Source of the DNA: Ensifer sp. WSM1721
Lineage (GTDB): Bacteria; Pseudomonadota; Alphaproteobacteria; Rhizobiales; Rhizobiaceae
Length of the DNA stretch: 64,000 nucleotides
Assembly (NCBI RefSeq): GCF_000513895.2
Contig: NZ_CP165782.1
Coordinates: 620,001-684,000 of the forward strand
Direction: 5' to 3'
In this document: positions 32,705-40,869 of the stretch, piece by piece
Numbering within the stretch: position 1 is the first letter of the stretch
Layout: each line of letters opens with the position of its first letter
Translations under genes and position numbers: made by a program
Notes under the pieces: model-generated
The model's database searches: none
What the model was told of the DNA's origin: nothing
The model's input: the letters and a program-made list of their open reading frames with translations, nothing else

Positions 32705-33388
32705 CTATCGAGGAAAGAGTTCCAGGAAAGCCCTCTCGCCCGCGGCGGTGAAGCGGACGGCCCGGCTGTCCTTCTCCCGTCTCGCCCAACCCTCGTCGAT
32801 GAAAAGCGCCAGCAGGGCCTCACCAAGCGATCCCGCGAGGTGCGACCGCCGCTCGCTCCAGTCGAGACAGGTGCGGCAGATCGGCCGGCGGGATTTCTTG
32901 AGTGCGGCATAGTCGATGCCGAGTGCCTCCATTCGGGCGCGGCCGGCATCTGTCAGCGCAAGATCGTCACCGCCAGTCACCTCGATCTCACGGGCTTCGA
33001 TCAGGCTGTCTAATATGCGCACGCCGTAGTCGCCTGCGAGGTGGTTGTAGCACACGCGTGCCTTGCGCAGCGCCGGATCTTTCGGGCCGGGACGATGCCG
33101 CGTGAGGCCGCGGCTCGCGGCAAAACCCATGAGGCTTTCGAGCATCAGCCCGACTTCGTCTTCGCTCAAGGCGTAATAGCGGTGCCGGCCTTGCTTGCGC
33201 TGCGTGACCAGCCCGCCAGCCTCGAGCTTGGCGAGATGCGAGCTGGCGGTCTGCAGCGTGATGCCGGCCTCACCCGCAAGCTCCGTCGGCGTCAGCGCCT
33301 GACCTCCCATGAGCGCCGTCAGCATGTTGGCACGCGCAGGATCGCCGATCAGCGATCCGATCAGGGCTATGTCCGGGCCTTCTTTCAT
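32705..33388 (-). CDS. ArsR-type winged-helix transcriptional regulator
   Basis: The protein (227 aa) has an ArsR/SmtB wing-helix near its start: LIGDPARANMLTALMGGQAL and ELAGEAGITLQTASSHLAKL, then AGGLVTQRKQGRHRYYALSE. It is larger than most ArsR members; the C-terminal half carries cysteines (RPICRTCLDWSERRSHLAGS) that may sense a ligand or metal. It is divergent from the NIPSNAP-monooxygenase pair and probably controls it through the palindrome beside its own start. Confidence 0.9.
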   Translation of the reverse strand: MKEGPDIALIGSLIGDPARANMLTALMGGQALTPTELAGEAGITLQTASSHLAKLEAGGLVTQRKQGRHRYYALSEDEVGLMLESLMGFAASRGLTRHRPGPKDPALRKARVCYNHLAGDYGVRILDSLIEAREIEVTGGDDLALTDAGRARMEALGIDYAALKKSRRPICRTCLDWSERRSHLAGSLGEALLALFIDEGWARREKDSRAVRFTAAGERAFLELFPR

Positions 33389-33390
33389 AG

Positions 33391-33406
33391 TTCGATCGTA
33401 ATCGAA
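33391..33406. promoter_or_regulatory. Palindromic operator candidate of the ArsR gene
   Basis: TTCGAT-CGTA-ATCGAA is a perfect 6-bp inverted repeat directly upstream of the regulator start and inside the divergent gap. It is the expected place for an autoregulatory site. Confidence 0.5.
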
Positions 33407-33459
33407 GCATCACTGACGGGCAAGCGGGCATAATGCAGGTCATCAACCAGGAGAAACTG

Positions 33460-33789
33460 ATGATCACCTGCTTCATCCGCTACGAGATCGATCCGTTCCG
33501 CAAGGACGACTTCGCCACCTACGCCCGCAACTGGGGTGAGGCGATTCCACGCTGCGGCGCCGATCTCATCGGCTATTTCGCCCCGCACGAAGGCTCGGCG
33601 ACCACCGCCTATGGCGTCTACAACATCCAAAGCCTCGCCGCCTATGAGGCCTACCGCGCACGTCTCGCCGCCGATCCGCTCGGGCGCGAGAACTATGAAT
33701 TCGCCCGAAAGGAACGCTTCATTCTCCGGGAGGATCGAATCTTCCTGAAGAACGTTTCGCTGCCGCACGAAAAAGGAATTACGCGATGA
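33460..33789 (+). CDS. NIPSNAP family protein
   Basis: The protein (109 aa) starts at the ATG at 33460 (MITCFIRYEIDPFRKDDFAT) with AGGAG before it. It contains the dimeric alpha-beta barrel typical of NIPSNAP: WGEAIPRCGADLIGYFAPHE and YNIQSLAAYEAYRARLAADP. The family is of unsettled function, probably binding small molecules. It overlaps the next gene by ATGA and is divergent from the ArsR regulator. Confidence 0.85.
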   Translation: MITCFIRYEIDPFRKDDFATYARNWGEAIPRCGADLIGYFAPHEGSATTAYGVYNIQSLAAYEAYRARLAADPLGRENYEFARKERFILREDRIFLKNVSLPHEKGITR

Positions 33790-34145
33790 TCGCGGTGATC
33801 TTCGAAGTCCTGCCCGCCGAGGGCGAGCGCGATACCTATCTCGGGCTCGCCGCCGATCTGCGTCCGCTGCTGGACGGGATCGACGGCTTCATCTCGATCG
33901 AGCGTTTCCAGAGCCTCGCCGATCCGAACAAACTCTTGTCGCTCTCCTTCTGGCGCGATGAGGCGGCGGTGAGGGCATGGCGCAACGGCGCCGAGCATCG
34001 CGCCGCGCAGGCGGCGGGGCGGAATGGCGTCTTCGCCGACTATCGCCTCAGGATCGCTTCCGTCGTCCGTGACTATGGCTTCAATGAACGCGATCAGGCG
34101 CCGCCGGATAGCCGCCAATGGCACGAGGGGGCTGGCGCCGCCTGA
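33786..34145 (+). CDS. Antibiotic-biosynthesis-monooxygenase (ABM) domain protein
   Basis: The protein (119 aa) begins MIAVIFEVLPAEGERDTYLG and includes DGFISIERFQSLADPNKLLS and LSFWRDEAAVRAWRNGAEHR. These are the ABM dimeric barrel features. Such proteins can be cofactor-free oxygenases or heme-handling enzymes; here no heme-specific motif is seen. It is translationally coupled to the NIPSNAP gene (ATGA), and the two likely act together under the ArsR regulator. Confidence 0.83.
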   Translation: MIAVIFEVLPAEGERDTYLGLAADLRPLLDGIDGFISIERFQSLADPNKLLSLSFWRDEAAVRAWRNGAEHRAAQAAGRNGVFADYRLRIASVVRDYGFNERDQAPPDSRQWHEGAGAA

Positions 34146-34241
34146 TAGAGGGGAGGGCGCAAACGAGAAGCGCGAGACGGTCGCGGGCAAATCAAAGTGT
34201 ACGGTCGGGACGCGAACTTTTCTGGACTGCCTTCAGGCTTT

Positions 34242-34263
34242 GGTAACCATCTTCGGTAACCAT
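34242..34263 (+). promoter_or_regulatory. Tandem CtrA-like boxes upstream of ccrM
   Basis: GGTAACCAT occurs twice (34242-34250 and 34255-34263) as a direct repeat with a 13-bp period. It resembles the CtrA consensus TTAACCAT. A CTATAG stretch that could serve as -10 follows at 34269. In alphaproteobacteria ccrM is a known CtrA target; binding here is inferred. Confidence 0.55.
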
Positions 34264-34274
34264 AAGTGCTATAG

Positions 34275-35438
<1,164 letters not shown>

Positions 35439-35511
35439 TCAACCAGTTCCGCTTGGGTCTTCGAGAAGCGCTCGGTCCGGTTTTGTGCCTTCAGTCCCGG
35501 AGGAGCGCTTT

Positions 35512-35546
35512 AAACGCCCGGAATCCGATGAGGATTCCGGGCGTTT
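35512..35546 (+). terminator. Terminator after ccrM
   Basis: A 15-bp perfect stem, AAACGCCCGGAATCC (35512-35526) with GGATTCCGGGCGTTT (35532-35546), has a 5-nt loop and ends in T residues. Confidence 0.85.
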
Positions 35547-35569
35547 GTATATGACTATAGCGAGACGGG

Positions 35570-35632
35570 CCCCTCATGCGGCCTGCCGGCCATCTTCTCT
35601 CCGCAGGCGGGAGAAGGCCAGGGTGGGGGCGA
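35570..35632. repeat. Remnant of a rhizobial GC-rich hairpin repeat
   Basis: The stretch holds CCCCTCATGCGGCCTGCCGG and a hairpin CTTCTC...GAGAAG around CCGCAGGCGG. It resembles the widespread rhizobial 'CCCCTCATCCG...CCTTCTCCCCGC' intergenic element, but only from memory. It sits between ccrM and the RTX gene. Confidence 0.35.
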
Positions 35633-35654
35633 TCGCAGACGCGTCGGGCTATGA

Positions 35655-36692
35655 TCAGAGGAAGAAGTCGTCGACCCTGAGGCTTGTCACGCCGTTCACC
35701 TTGATCTGGAAATCGGCATAGCCGTCACCGTTTACATCCCCCGAGACAACGCCGGAGCGAAAATTCAGCTCGCCAGCCTCGCCGGAAAAGCCGCGGTTAC
35801 CGATGAAGGTGAAGCTCTGGTTTCCGCTCCAGGTGGTATCGGCGTCGATCGTCGAAAGGTCGATGACGTCCCATTCGGACCGGTGGAAATCGGTGATCAC
35901 GTCGCGCCGGCTGCCGACTGCCGTTTCCGCGATCGCATTGAAATCGAAATTGTCCGTGCCGGGGCCGCCAGTCAGATAGTCGAACCCGGTGCCGCCGCGC
36001 AGGATGTCGGCCCCCGAGCCGCCATAGAGATTGTCGGCGCCGGAGCCGCCATCGAGGAAGTCGTCGCCGCCAAGGCCTTCGAGGACGTCGTTGCCGCCGA
36101 GACCGCGCAGCACGTTGGCGACGGAACTGCCGGCAATGTCGTCATGGCCGTAGTTCGTGCCGGTCGCGTTCTCGATGCTGATCAGGTCTTCACGGCGGCC
36201 GCTTGCCGTGGTCGCGTATTTGTAGCCGAGATCGATGGTGACGCCGCGGCCGCGCTCCGAGCTCCAGTCGTCCTGGAACTGGTAGCTGATCGTGTCGATA
36301 CCGGTGCCGCCGTTAAAATAGTTATTGAAGCCGACGGAGAGGAAAGTGTCGTTGCCGCTCTCGCCGTAATAGTCGCTGGCATAGCCTTCGATTTCGAAGC
36401 GGTCGTTGCCACTGCCGCCATAGACGACGTCGTAGGAGCTTGCGTCACGCGTGCGGATGTCGGCGACATAGAGATCGTTGCCGCCGCCCAGATAGATGTC
36501 GTTGCCGCCTTCGAAGTAGTTGACGACGAGGTCGTTGCCGTAGCCCGCATCGACGAAGTTGTATCCGCCGTAGCTGTCGGTCCGGTTCAGGTAGATGTCG
36601 TCGTCGCCGTCATAGGCGTAGATCTCGACGGCGATATAGCCGTTCTGCTTGAGGATGTCGGCGTAATTCGTACCGTAGATGCGCGTGACCAT
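35655..36692 (-). CDS. Calcium-binding RTX-repeat protein
   Basis: The protein (345 aa) has glycine- and aspartate-rich nonapeptides of the GGxGxDxux type: GLGGNDVLEGLGGDDFLDGG and SGADNLYGGSGADILRGGTG, plus earlier irregular copies. The C-terminus (DVITDFHRSEWDVIDLSTID) matches the serralysin-like C-terminal fold that carries the type I secretion signal. No catalytic domain is visible, so it may be an adhesin, a surface-layer or a biofilm protein. It is probably secreted by a type I system elsewhere; no secretion genes flank it. Confidence 0.88.
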   Translation of the reverse strand: MVTRIYGTNYADILKQNGYIAVEIYAYDGDDDIYLNRTDSYGGYNFVDAGYGNDLVVNYFEGGNDIYLGGGNDLYVADIRTRDASSYDVVYGGSGNDRFEIEGYASDYYGESGNDTFLSVGFNNYFNGGTGIDTISYQFQDDWSSERGRGVTIDLGYKYATTASGRREDLISIENATGTNYGHDDIAGSSVANVLRGLGGNDVLEGLGGDDFLDGGSGADNLYGGSGADILRGGTGFDYLTGGPGTDNFDFNAIAETAVGSRRDVITDFHRSEWDVIDLSTIDADTTWSGNQSFTFIGNRGFSGEAGELNFRSGVVSGDVNGDGYADFQIKVNGVTSLRVDDFFL

Positions 36693-36786
36693 TGCGGGAC
36701 CTTTCAGCGAAGCCGTTGAAATCTAACGCGATCATGAGGCGGCAAAGCTGAATGGTCCGTGAACCGATTGCGGCGGTTTCGTGAAT

Positions 36787-37470
36787 TCACGAGGGCCGTT
36801 CGAAGACCGGCCTCGACTTCGATTCCCAGATCTCCCCGCCGCGGCCGAGACCGCCATAGGGTTGAATGCCGTAGGCCGCTAGATCGAGCTTCAGCTTCTG
36901 GGCATCGGTGAAATGAACCGAATGCCAGCCAGCGGCCCGGGCGCCCTCGACATTGGCAAAACTGTCATCGATGAAGATTGTTGCTGTCGGTTCGAGGTCG
37001 AAGGCCCTCGCATGGGTCCTGTAGATCTCGACATCGGGCTTGATAAGGCCGACATCGCCTGAAACCGTGACGCCGCGCGGCAGTGTCAGGAAGGGGTAAA
37101 GCTTCTGGGCCTCGCGGAAGGTGTCGGAGGCGAAATTGGTCAGCATCGTCACGTCCCGGCCATCGGCGATCAAGCTCTCCATAATGCTTACCGTCTCGAC
37201 ATAGGCGTGCGGCACCATTTCATGCCAGTGCCGACGGAAAGCGCGGATGTGCTCCTCCCGGTCGGGATAATCGCGGATGAGGAGGGCTTCCGCCTCTTCC
37301 CATGACCGGCCGCGATCCTGTTCCACGTTCCACTCCTGAGTGCAGATATTGGCGAAGAACCATTTGCGCTCCTCCTCGTCCGGGATGATCCGGGAATAAG
37401 GGAGGTGTGGGTCGTAGTGAATCAGCACCTTGCCGATGTCGAAAACGATGTGGCGGATTTCGATGCTCAT
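36787..37470 (-). CDS. HAD family hydrolase, YihX-like subgroup
   Basis: The protein (227 aa) begins MSIEIRHIVFDIGKVLIHYD. The nucleophile Asp is present, but the usual second Asp is Gly, as in the YihX-type sugar-phosphate phosphatases. The other motifs are TMLTNFASDTF, GLIKPDVEIYRTHARAF and TIFIDDSFANVEGARAAGW. The C-terminus runs into a short Gly-rich tail. The start at 37470 is chosen because the frame upstream lacks conservation. It follows mutY by about 60 bp and may be co-transcribed. Confidence 0.85.
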   Translation of the reverse strand: MSIEIRHIVFDIGKVLIHYDPHLPYSRIIPDEEERKWFFANICTQEWNVEQDRGRSWEEAEALLIRDYPDREEHIRAFRRHWHEMVPHAYVETVSIMESLIADGRDVTMLTNFASDTFREAQKLYPFLTLPRGVTVSGDVGLIKPDVEIYRTHARAFDLEPTATIFIDDSFANVEGARAAGWHSVHFTDAQKLKLDLAAYGIQPYGGLGRGGEIWESKSRPVFERPS

Positions 37471-37529
37471 TGGCAATTCCTGCGCGATTAACGACTTGCG
37501 ATTAGAAATTGGACTCGTCCCACTTCGCT

Positions 37530-38615
37530 TTACCCGGCTTTGAACGCCTGCGGTATAGCTTTTGCGATTGCCTTCTTCATGACGGTCGGAAGCGCCTGCT
37601 CCTTGAGCGAGCCGATCGGTTCCCACCAGCCGTTTGCCATGCCCCGGGCGTGTCCGACACTGGCGCGATAGACGGAAAGGCGCAACTCGAAATGCGTGAA
37701 CACGTGACTGACCGTGCCGCAGGGCTCCCAGGGAGCGGCGAAAGGCTGCGCCTCGATCGACGTGTCGCCGTCGCGACGCGCAGACCAGTCCGTGCCGGGG
37801 ACCTCGGTCATGCCGCCGAGGAGACCATTGTCGGGTCGCTTCTGCAGATAGACGGCTTCGGAACTGTCGATCGCCACGAAAACGGCGCCGAGGCGCAGCG
37901 GCTTTTGCTTCTTGGCAGCCTTGCGCGGAAACGTCTCCGGGTCGGCCGTCACCAGTGCCCGGCAGCTTCCGCGGAAGGGACAGAGCGAGCAGGCCGGACG
38001 TCTCGGCGTGCAGATGGTCGCGCCGAGGTCCATCATCGCCTGCGCGAAGTCGCCCGGCCGATCGGCCGGCGTGAGGCCGAGGACCAGGGCCCGCATCTCG
38101 GGCTTGGCGGCCGGCAGCGGCGTCTCCATGGCGTAGAGCCGTGAAATCACGCGCTCGACATTGCCGTCGAGAACGGCGCTTCGCCGGTTGAAGGCGATCG
38201 CTGCGACTGCGGCTGCCGTATAGTCGCCTATGCCCGGAAGCAGTTTCAGCCCTTCCTCGGTGTCTGGAAAACGGCCGTCGTGCTCGCGCGCCACCACCTC
38301 GGCGCATTTCTTCAGGTTGCGGGCGCGGGCATAATAGCCGAGCCCGGCCCAGGCCTTCATCACGTCCTCGGCCTCGGCGGCGGCGAGATCTTCGATCGTC
38401 GGCCAGAGCGTGAGAAATTTCTCGAAATAGGCCTTGACCGCCCGGACCGTGGTTTGCTGAAGCATCACTTCGGACAGCCAGACATGGTAGGGATCGGCGG
38501 CTGCACCCCTTCGCGCCATCGGCGGCGAGACCCGCCACGGCAGGTCGCGGTGGTGGCGGTCATACCAGTCGAGGAGGAGGGCGACGTCCATCGCCTGAGG
38601 GGTTTCGCGCTTCAT
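37530..38615 (-). CDS. mutY: A/G-specific adenine DNA glycosylase
   Basis: The protein (361 aa) removes adenine mispaired with 8-oxoguanine. The catalytic Glu is in WLSEVMLQQTTVRAV, the helix-hairpin-helix with the catalytic Asp is LLPGIGDYTAAAVAAIAFNR followed by VLDGNVERV, and the 4Fe-4S ligands are CTPRRPACSLCPFRGSC. The C-terminal Nudix-like domain that reads 8-oxoG is present. It is divergent from the DciA-like gene and probably in one unit with the HAD gene downstream. Confidence 0.95.
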   Translation of the reverse strand: MKRETPQAMDVALLLDWYDRHHRDLPWRVSPPMARRGAAADPYHVWLSEVMLQQTTVRAVKAYFEKFLTLWPTIEDLAAAEAEDVMKAWAGLGYYARARNLKKCAEVVAREHDGRFPDTEEGLKLLPGIGDYTAAAVAAIAFNRRSAVLDGNVERVISRLYAMETPLPAAKPEMRALVLGLTPADRPGDFAQAMMDLGATICTPRRPACSLCPFRGSCRALVTADPETFPRKAAKKQKPLRLGAVFVAIDSSEAVYLQKRPDNGLLGGMTEVPGTDWSARRDGDTSIEAQPFAAPWEPCGTVSHVFTHFELRLSVYRASVGHARGMANGWWEPIGSLKEQALPTVMKKAIAKAIPQAFKAG

Positions 38616-38704
38616 TTGCCGGGGAGTCCTTTTCCGGCCTATACTTGGCGGAGGCCAGCTCCTGCTGCAAGGCTCTGTGGCAATTGCAAACAGAAAGTCG
38701 TTCC

Positions 38705-39211
38705 GTGAGTGAGGGAAAAGCCCGTCGGGGCGTCGTTCAGATCAGCGAAGTCGCCAACGGCCTGATCGATCCGGTGCTGGCGAAGCGCGCCGGCATCAAT
38801 ACGATGCTGCTTGGCTCCTGGGACGAGATCGCTGGCCAGGAGTTCGCCGATTGCACCCGGCCGGAAAAAATCGCCTGGCCGCGCCGCGCATCGGAGATCG
38901 GGGCCGAAGGCGGCTACCAGCCGGGGGTGCTGACAATCGCCTGCGAGGGCGCGCGGGCGCTCTTCCTGACCCATGCCCAGGGTGAATTGATCCAGCGCAT
39001 CAACGGCTTCTTCGGCTTCCACGCGATCGGTCAGGTGCGCATTGTCCAGAAGCCGGTATCAGCCTCGCCGAAACGCAAGGGTCGGCCGCGCGCCCTTGCG
39101 GGTGAGGCTGCCCGCCGGCTCGAGGCCATGGTGGAGGGCATCGAGAGCGAGGCGTTGAAGATGGCGCTTACGCGGCTCGGCACGGCAGTGCTTTCGTCGC
39201 GCCGGCGATGA
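38705..39211 (+). CDS. DUF721/DciA-like protein
   Basis: The protein (168 aa from the GTG at 38705) carries the DUF721 fold: WDEIAGQEFADCTRPEKIAW, PGVLTIACEGARALFLTHAQ and LIQRINGFFGFHAIGQVRIV. DciA-type members load the replicative helicase in many bacteria, so a role in replication is possible, but this rhizobial branch is not characterised. A basic C-terminal tail follows (KRKGRPRALAGEAARRLEA). The frame is open to 38645 without an ATG and the extension is not conserved. Confidence 0.75.
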   Translation: MSEGKARRGVVQISEVANGLIDPVLAKRAGINTMLLGSWDEIAGQEFADCTRPEKIAWPRRASEIGAEGGYQPGVLTIACEGARALFLTHAQGELIQRINGFFGFHAIGQVRIVQKPVSASPKRKGRPRALAGEAARRLEAMVEGIESEALKMALTRLGTAVLSSRRR

Positions 39212-39349
39212 GCGCGACTCGTGGCGCCGATCGTCGTTTGCAGTCACAATTCTTTGAACTCTGTTGAAACTGCCCCCCTTGTCGCCCTGCGCCTGGCAAG
39301 TTATCGAAATCACACCTCAAATTTCCCTCAAAAGAACACGGGTCCTTCC

Positions 39350-40159
39350 ATGTCCGCTTCCGAGAAAAGCCTTCCGAAACGCCTGCTGAGCGGCGTCGCC
39401 ATTGCCACGGTCGCCCTCGTGCTTGCAGCCTGCAGCGAAGAAAACAAGGAGGCGGCTTCCAAGGCGCCGGCTGAGACGACGAGCGCGGACGCTACGACCA
39501 CCGCCTCGACGAGCGCAGCACCGGCCGCTTCCGGCGAGGCGAAGCCGGCAACTACCGAAGTGGCGCAGGCAACCAGCCCGGCCGCCAAGGTCGAGCTGCC
39601 GCAGCCGGAAGGCAGCGTCGATGTAGCCAAACTCATGGAACCGGGAGCGCTTCCGGAAATGGCGGTCGGCGAGGCCAATGCGCCGGTGACGATCGTCGAA
39701 TACATGTCGATGACCTGCCCGCATTGCGCCAATTTCCACAACAACACCTTCGACGCCATCAAGACCAAATACGTCGACACCGGCAAGGTGCGCTTCATCG
39801 TGCGCGAATTCCCCTTCGATCCGCGCGCGGCGGCTGCGTTCATGCTGGCGCGCTGCGCGCCGGAGGGACAGTATTTCCCGATGATCTCGATGCTGTTCAA
39901 GCAGCAGGAGCAATGGGCCGCCGCCCAGAACGGCCGCGATGCGCTGCTGCAATTGTCGAAACTCGCCGGTTTTACACAGGAGAGCTTCGAGGCCTGCTTG
40001 ACGAACCAAAAACTTCTGGATGATGTGAACGCAGTCATGCAGCGCGGCGCCAAGGAGTTCGGAGTGAAATCGACGCCGACCTTTTTTGTGAATGGCGAGC
40101 ACTATTCGGGGGACATGTCGGTTGACGTTATGTCGGCCCTCATCGACAGCAAGCTCTGA
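39350..40159 (+). CDS. DsbA family thioredoxin-fold lipoprotein
   Basis: The protein (269 aa) has a lipoprotein signal peptide with lipobox VLAACSEE, then an Ala/Thr-rich linker (about residues 30-90). The DsbA-like domain has the active site EYMSMTCPHCANFHNNTFD (CPHC) and the cis-Pro loop FGVKSTPTFFVNGEHYSG. It probably catalyses disulfide exchange on secreted proteins while anchored to a membrane. The start is the ATG at 39350; the frame is open upstream without conservation. A terminator follows. Confidence 0.9.
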   Translation: MSASEKSLPKRLLSGVAIATVALVLAACSEENKEAASKAPAETTSADATTTASTSAAPAASGEAKPATTEVAQATSPAAKVELPQPEGSVDVAKLMEPGALPEMAVGEANAPVTIVEYMSMTCPHCANFHNNTFDAIKTKYVDTGKVRFIVREFPFDPRAAAAFMLARCAPEGQYFPMISMLFKQQEQWAAAQNGRDALLQLSKLAGFTQESFEACLTNQKLLDDVNAVMQRGAKEFGVKSTPTFFVNGEHYSGDMSVDVMSALIDSKL

Positions 40160-40177
40160 TCCTTCGCTTTTCCTGAC

Positions 40178-40210
40178 AACGGGCGACGGCGGCAGCCGTG
40201 CGCCCGTTTT
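40178..40210 (+). terminator. Terminator after the DsbA-like gene
   Basis: The hairpin AACGGGCG-ACGGC with GCCGT-GCGCCCGTT (one bulge) is followed by a T-rich run. Confidence 0.75.
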
Positions 40211-40245
40211 TGTTGTTTGTGGCTGGCGACAAGTGAGGGCACCAC

Positions 40246-40869
40246 ATGCCTCACGCTGACGTATCGCCCAAAGCTCGTGGCAATGCTCGTCGCATGCGCA
40301 GCGACATGACTGAGGCGGAGGTCAAGCTCTGGAACGAGCTGCGCGCCGATCGGCTAATGGGCCTCGGTTTTCGCCGGCAGGTTCCAATTGCTGGTTACAT
40401 CGTAGATTTTGCCTGCGCCGCACATCGATTGGTCGTCGAGGTCGATGGTTCACAGCATGCCAGATCGGGTGATTTAGACTATGATCGGCAGCGCACGGAG
40501 CGATTAGCATCGGACGGCTGGACGGTCTTGCGATTCTGGAACGACGATGTACTCCGCGACATCGACGATGTGTGCGAGCATATTGTTCGCGTGGTCGGCA
40601 AGGGGGGCGCTCGAATGATGCATTCGTGGCTCACCCCCCTCTGCCCTGCCGGGCATCTCCCCCACAAGGGGGGAGATCGGCAAGTAGCGATGTCCCGCTC
40701 GACCAATTTCCTTTCGCTTGGATGGATGGTTTCGGACCGGCCGACCTTTATGTTGCGCAGGGCAGTGCTCCCAGCCACTCTCCCCCCTTGTGGGGGAGAT
40801 GCCCGGCAGGGCAGAGGGGGGTGCGGCGCCGCCGACACACAGCGCAGAGGGGCATACGGTCTCCCATGA
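40246..40869 (+). CDS. DUF559 (Vsr-like endonuclease fold) protein with repeat-derived C-terminus
   Basis: The first 125 residues are the DUF559 core: NARRMRSDMTEAEVKLWNEL, FRRQVPIAGYIVDFACAAHR, VVEVDGSQHARSGDLDYDRQ and WTVLRFWNDDVLRDIDDVCE. The fold is that of very-short-patch-repair and restriction-like endonucleases, but its activity is unknown. From about residue 129 the frame runs through the inverted-repeat element (40632-40823), so the final 80 residues are not native. The stop overlaps the smc start codon by ATGA. The original end was probably lost when the element inserted. Confidence 0.75.
   Translation: MPHADVSPKARGNARRMRSDMTEAEVKLWNELRADRLMGLGFRRQVPIAGYIVDFACAAHRLVVEVDGSQHARSGDLDYDRQRTERLASDGWTVLRFWNDDVLRDIDDVCEHIVRVVGKGGARMMHSWLTPLCPAGHLPHKGGDRQVAMSRSTNFLSLGWMVSDRPTFMLRRAVLPATLPPCGGDARQGRGGCGAADTQRRGAYGLP
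40632..40823. repeat. MITE-like element with 45-bp perfect terminal inverted repeats
   Basis: The left arm (40632-40676) starts CACCCCCCTCTGCCCTGCCG; the right arm (40779-40823) is its exact reverse complement. The 102 bases between carry no gene. Each arm has its own internal hairpin (CTCCCCC...GGGGGGAG). No transposase is present. Similar GC-rich palindromic elements are abundant in rhizobial genomes. Confidence 0.8.

Noticed and set aside
40572..40865. 98-codon N-terminal extension of SMC
   Set aside because: It translates the inverted-repeat element and the DUF559 tail region in another frame; SMC starts at MKFNKLRLLGFKSF.
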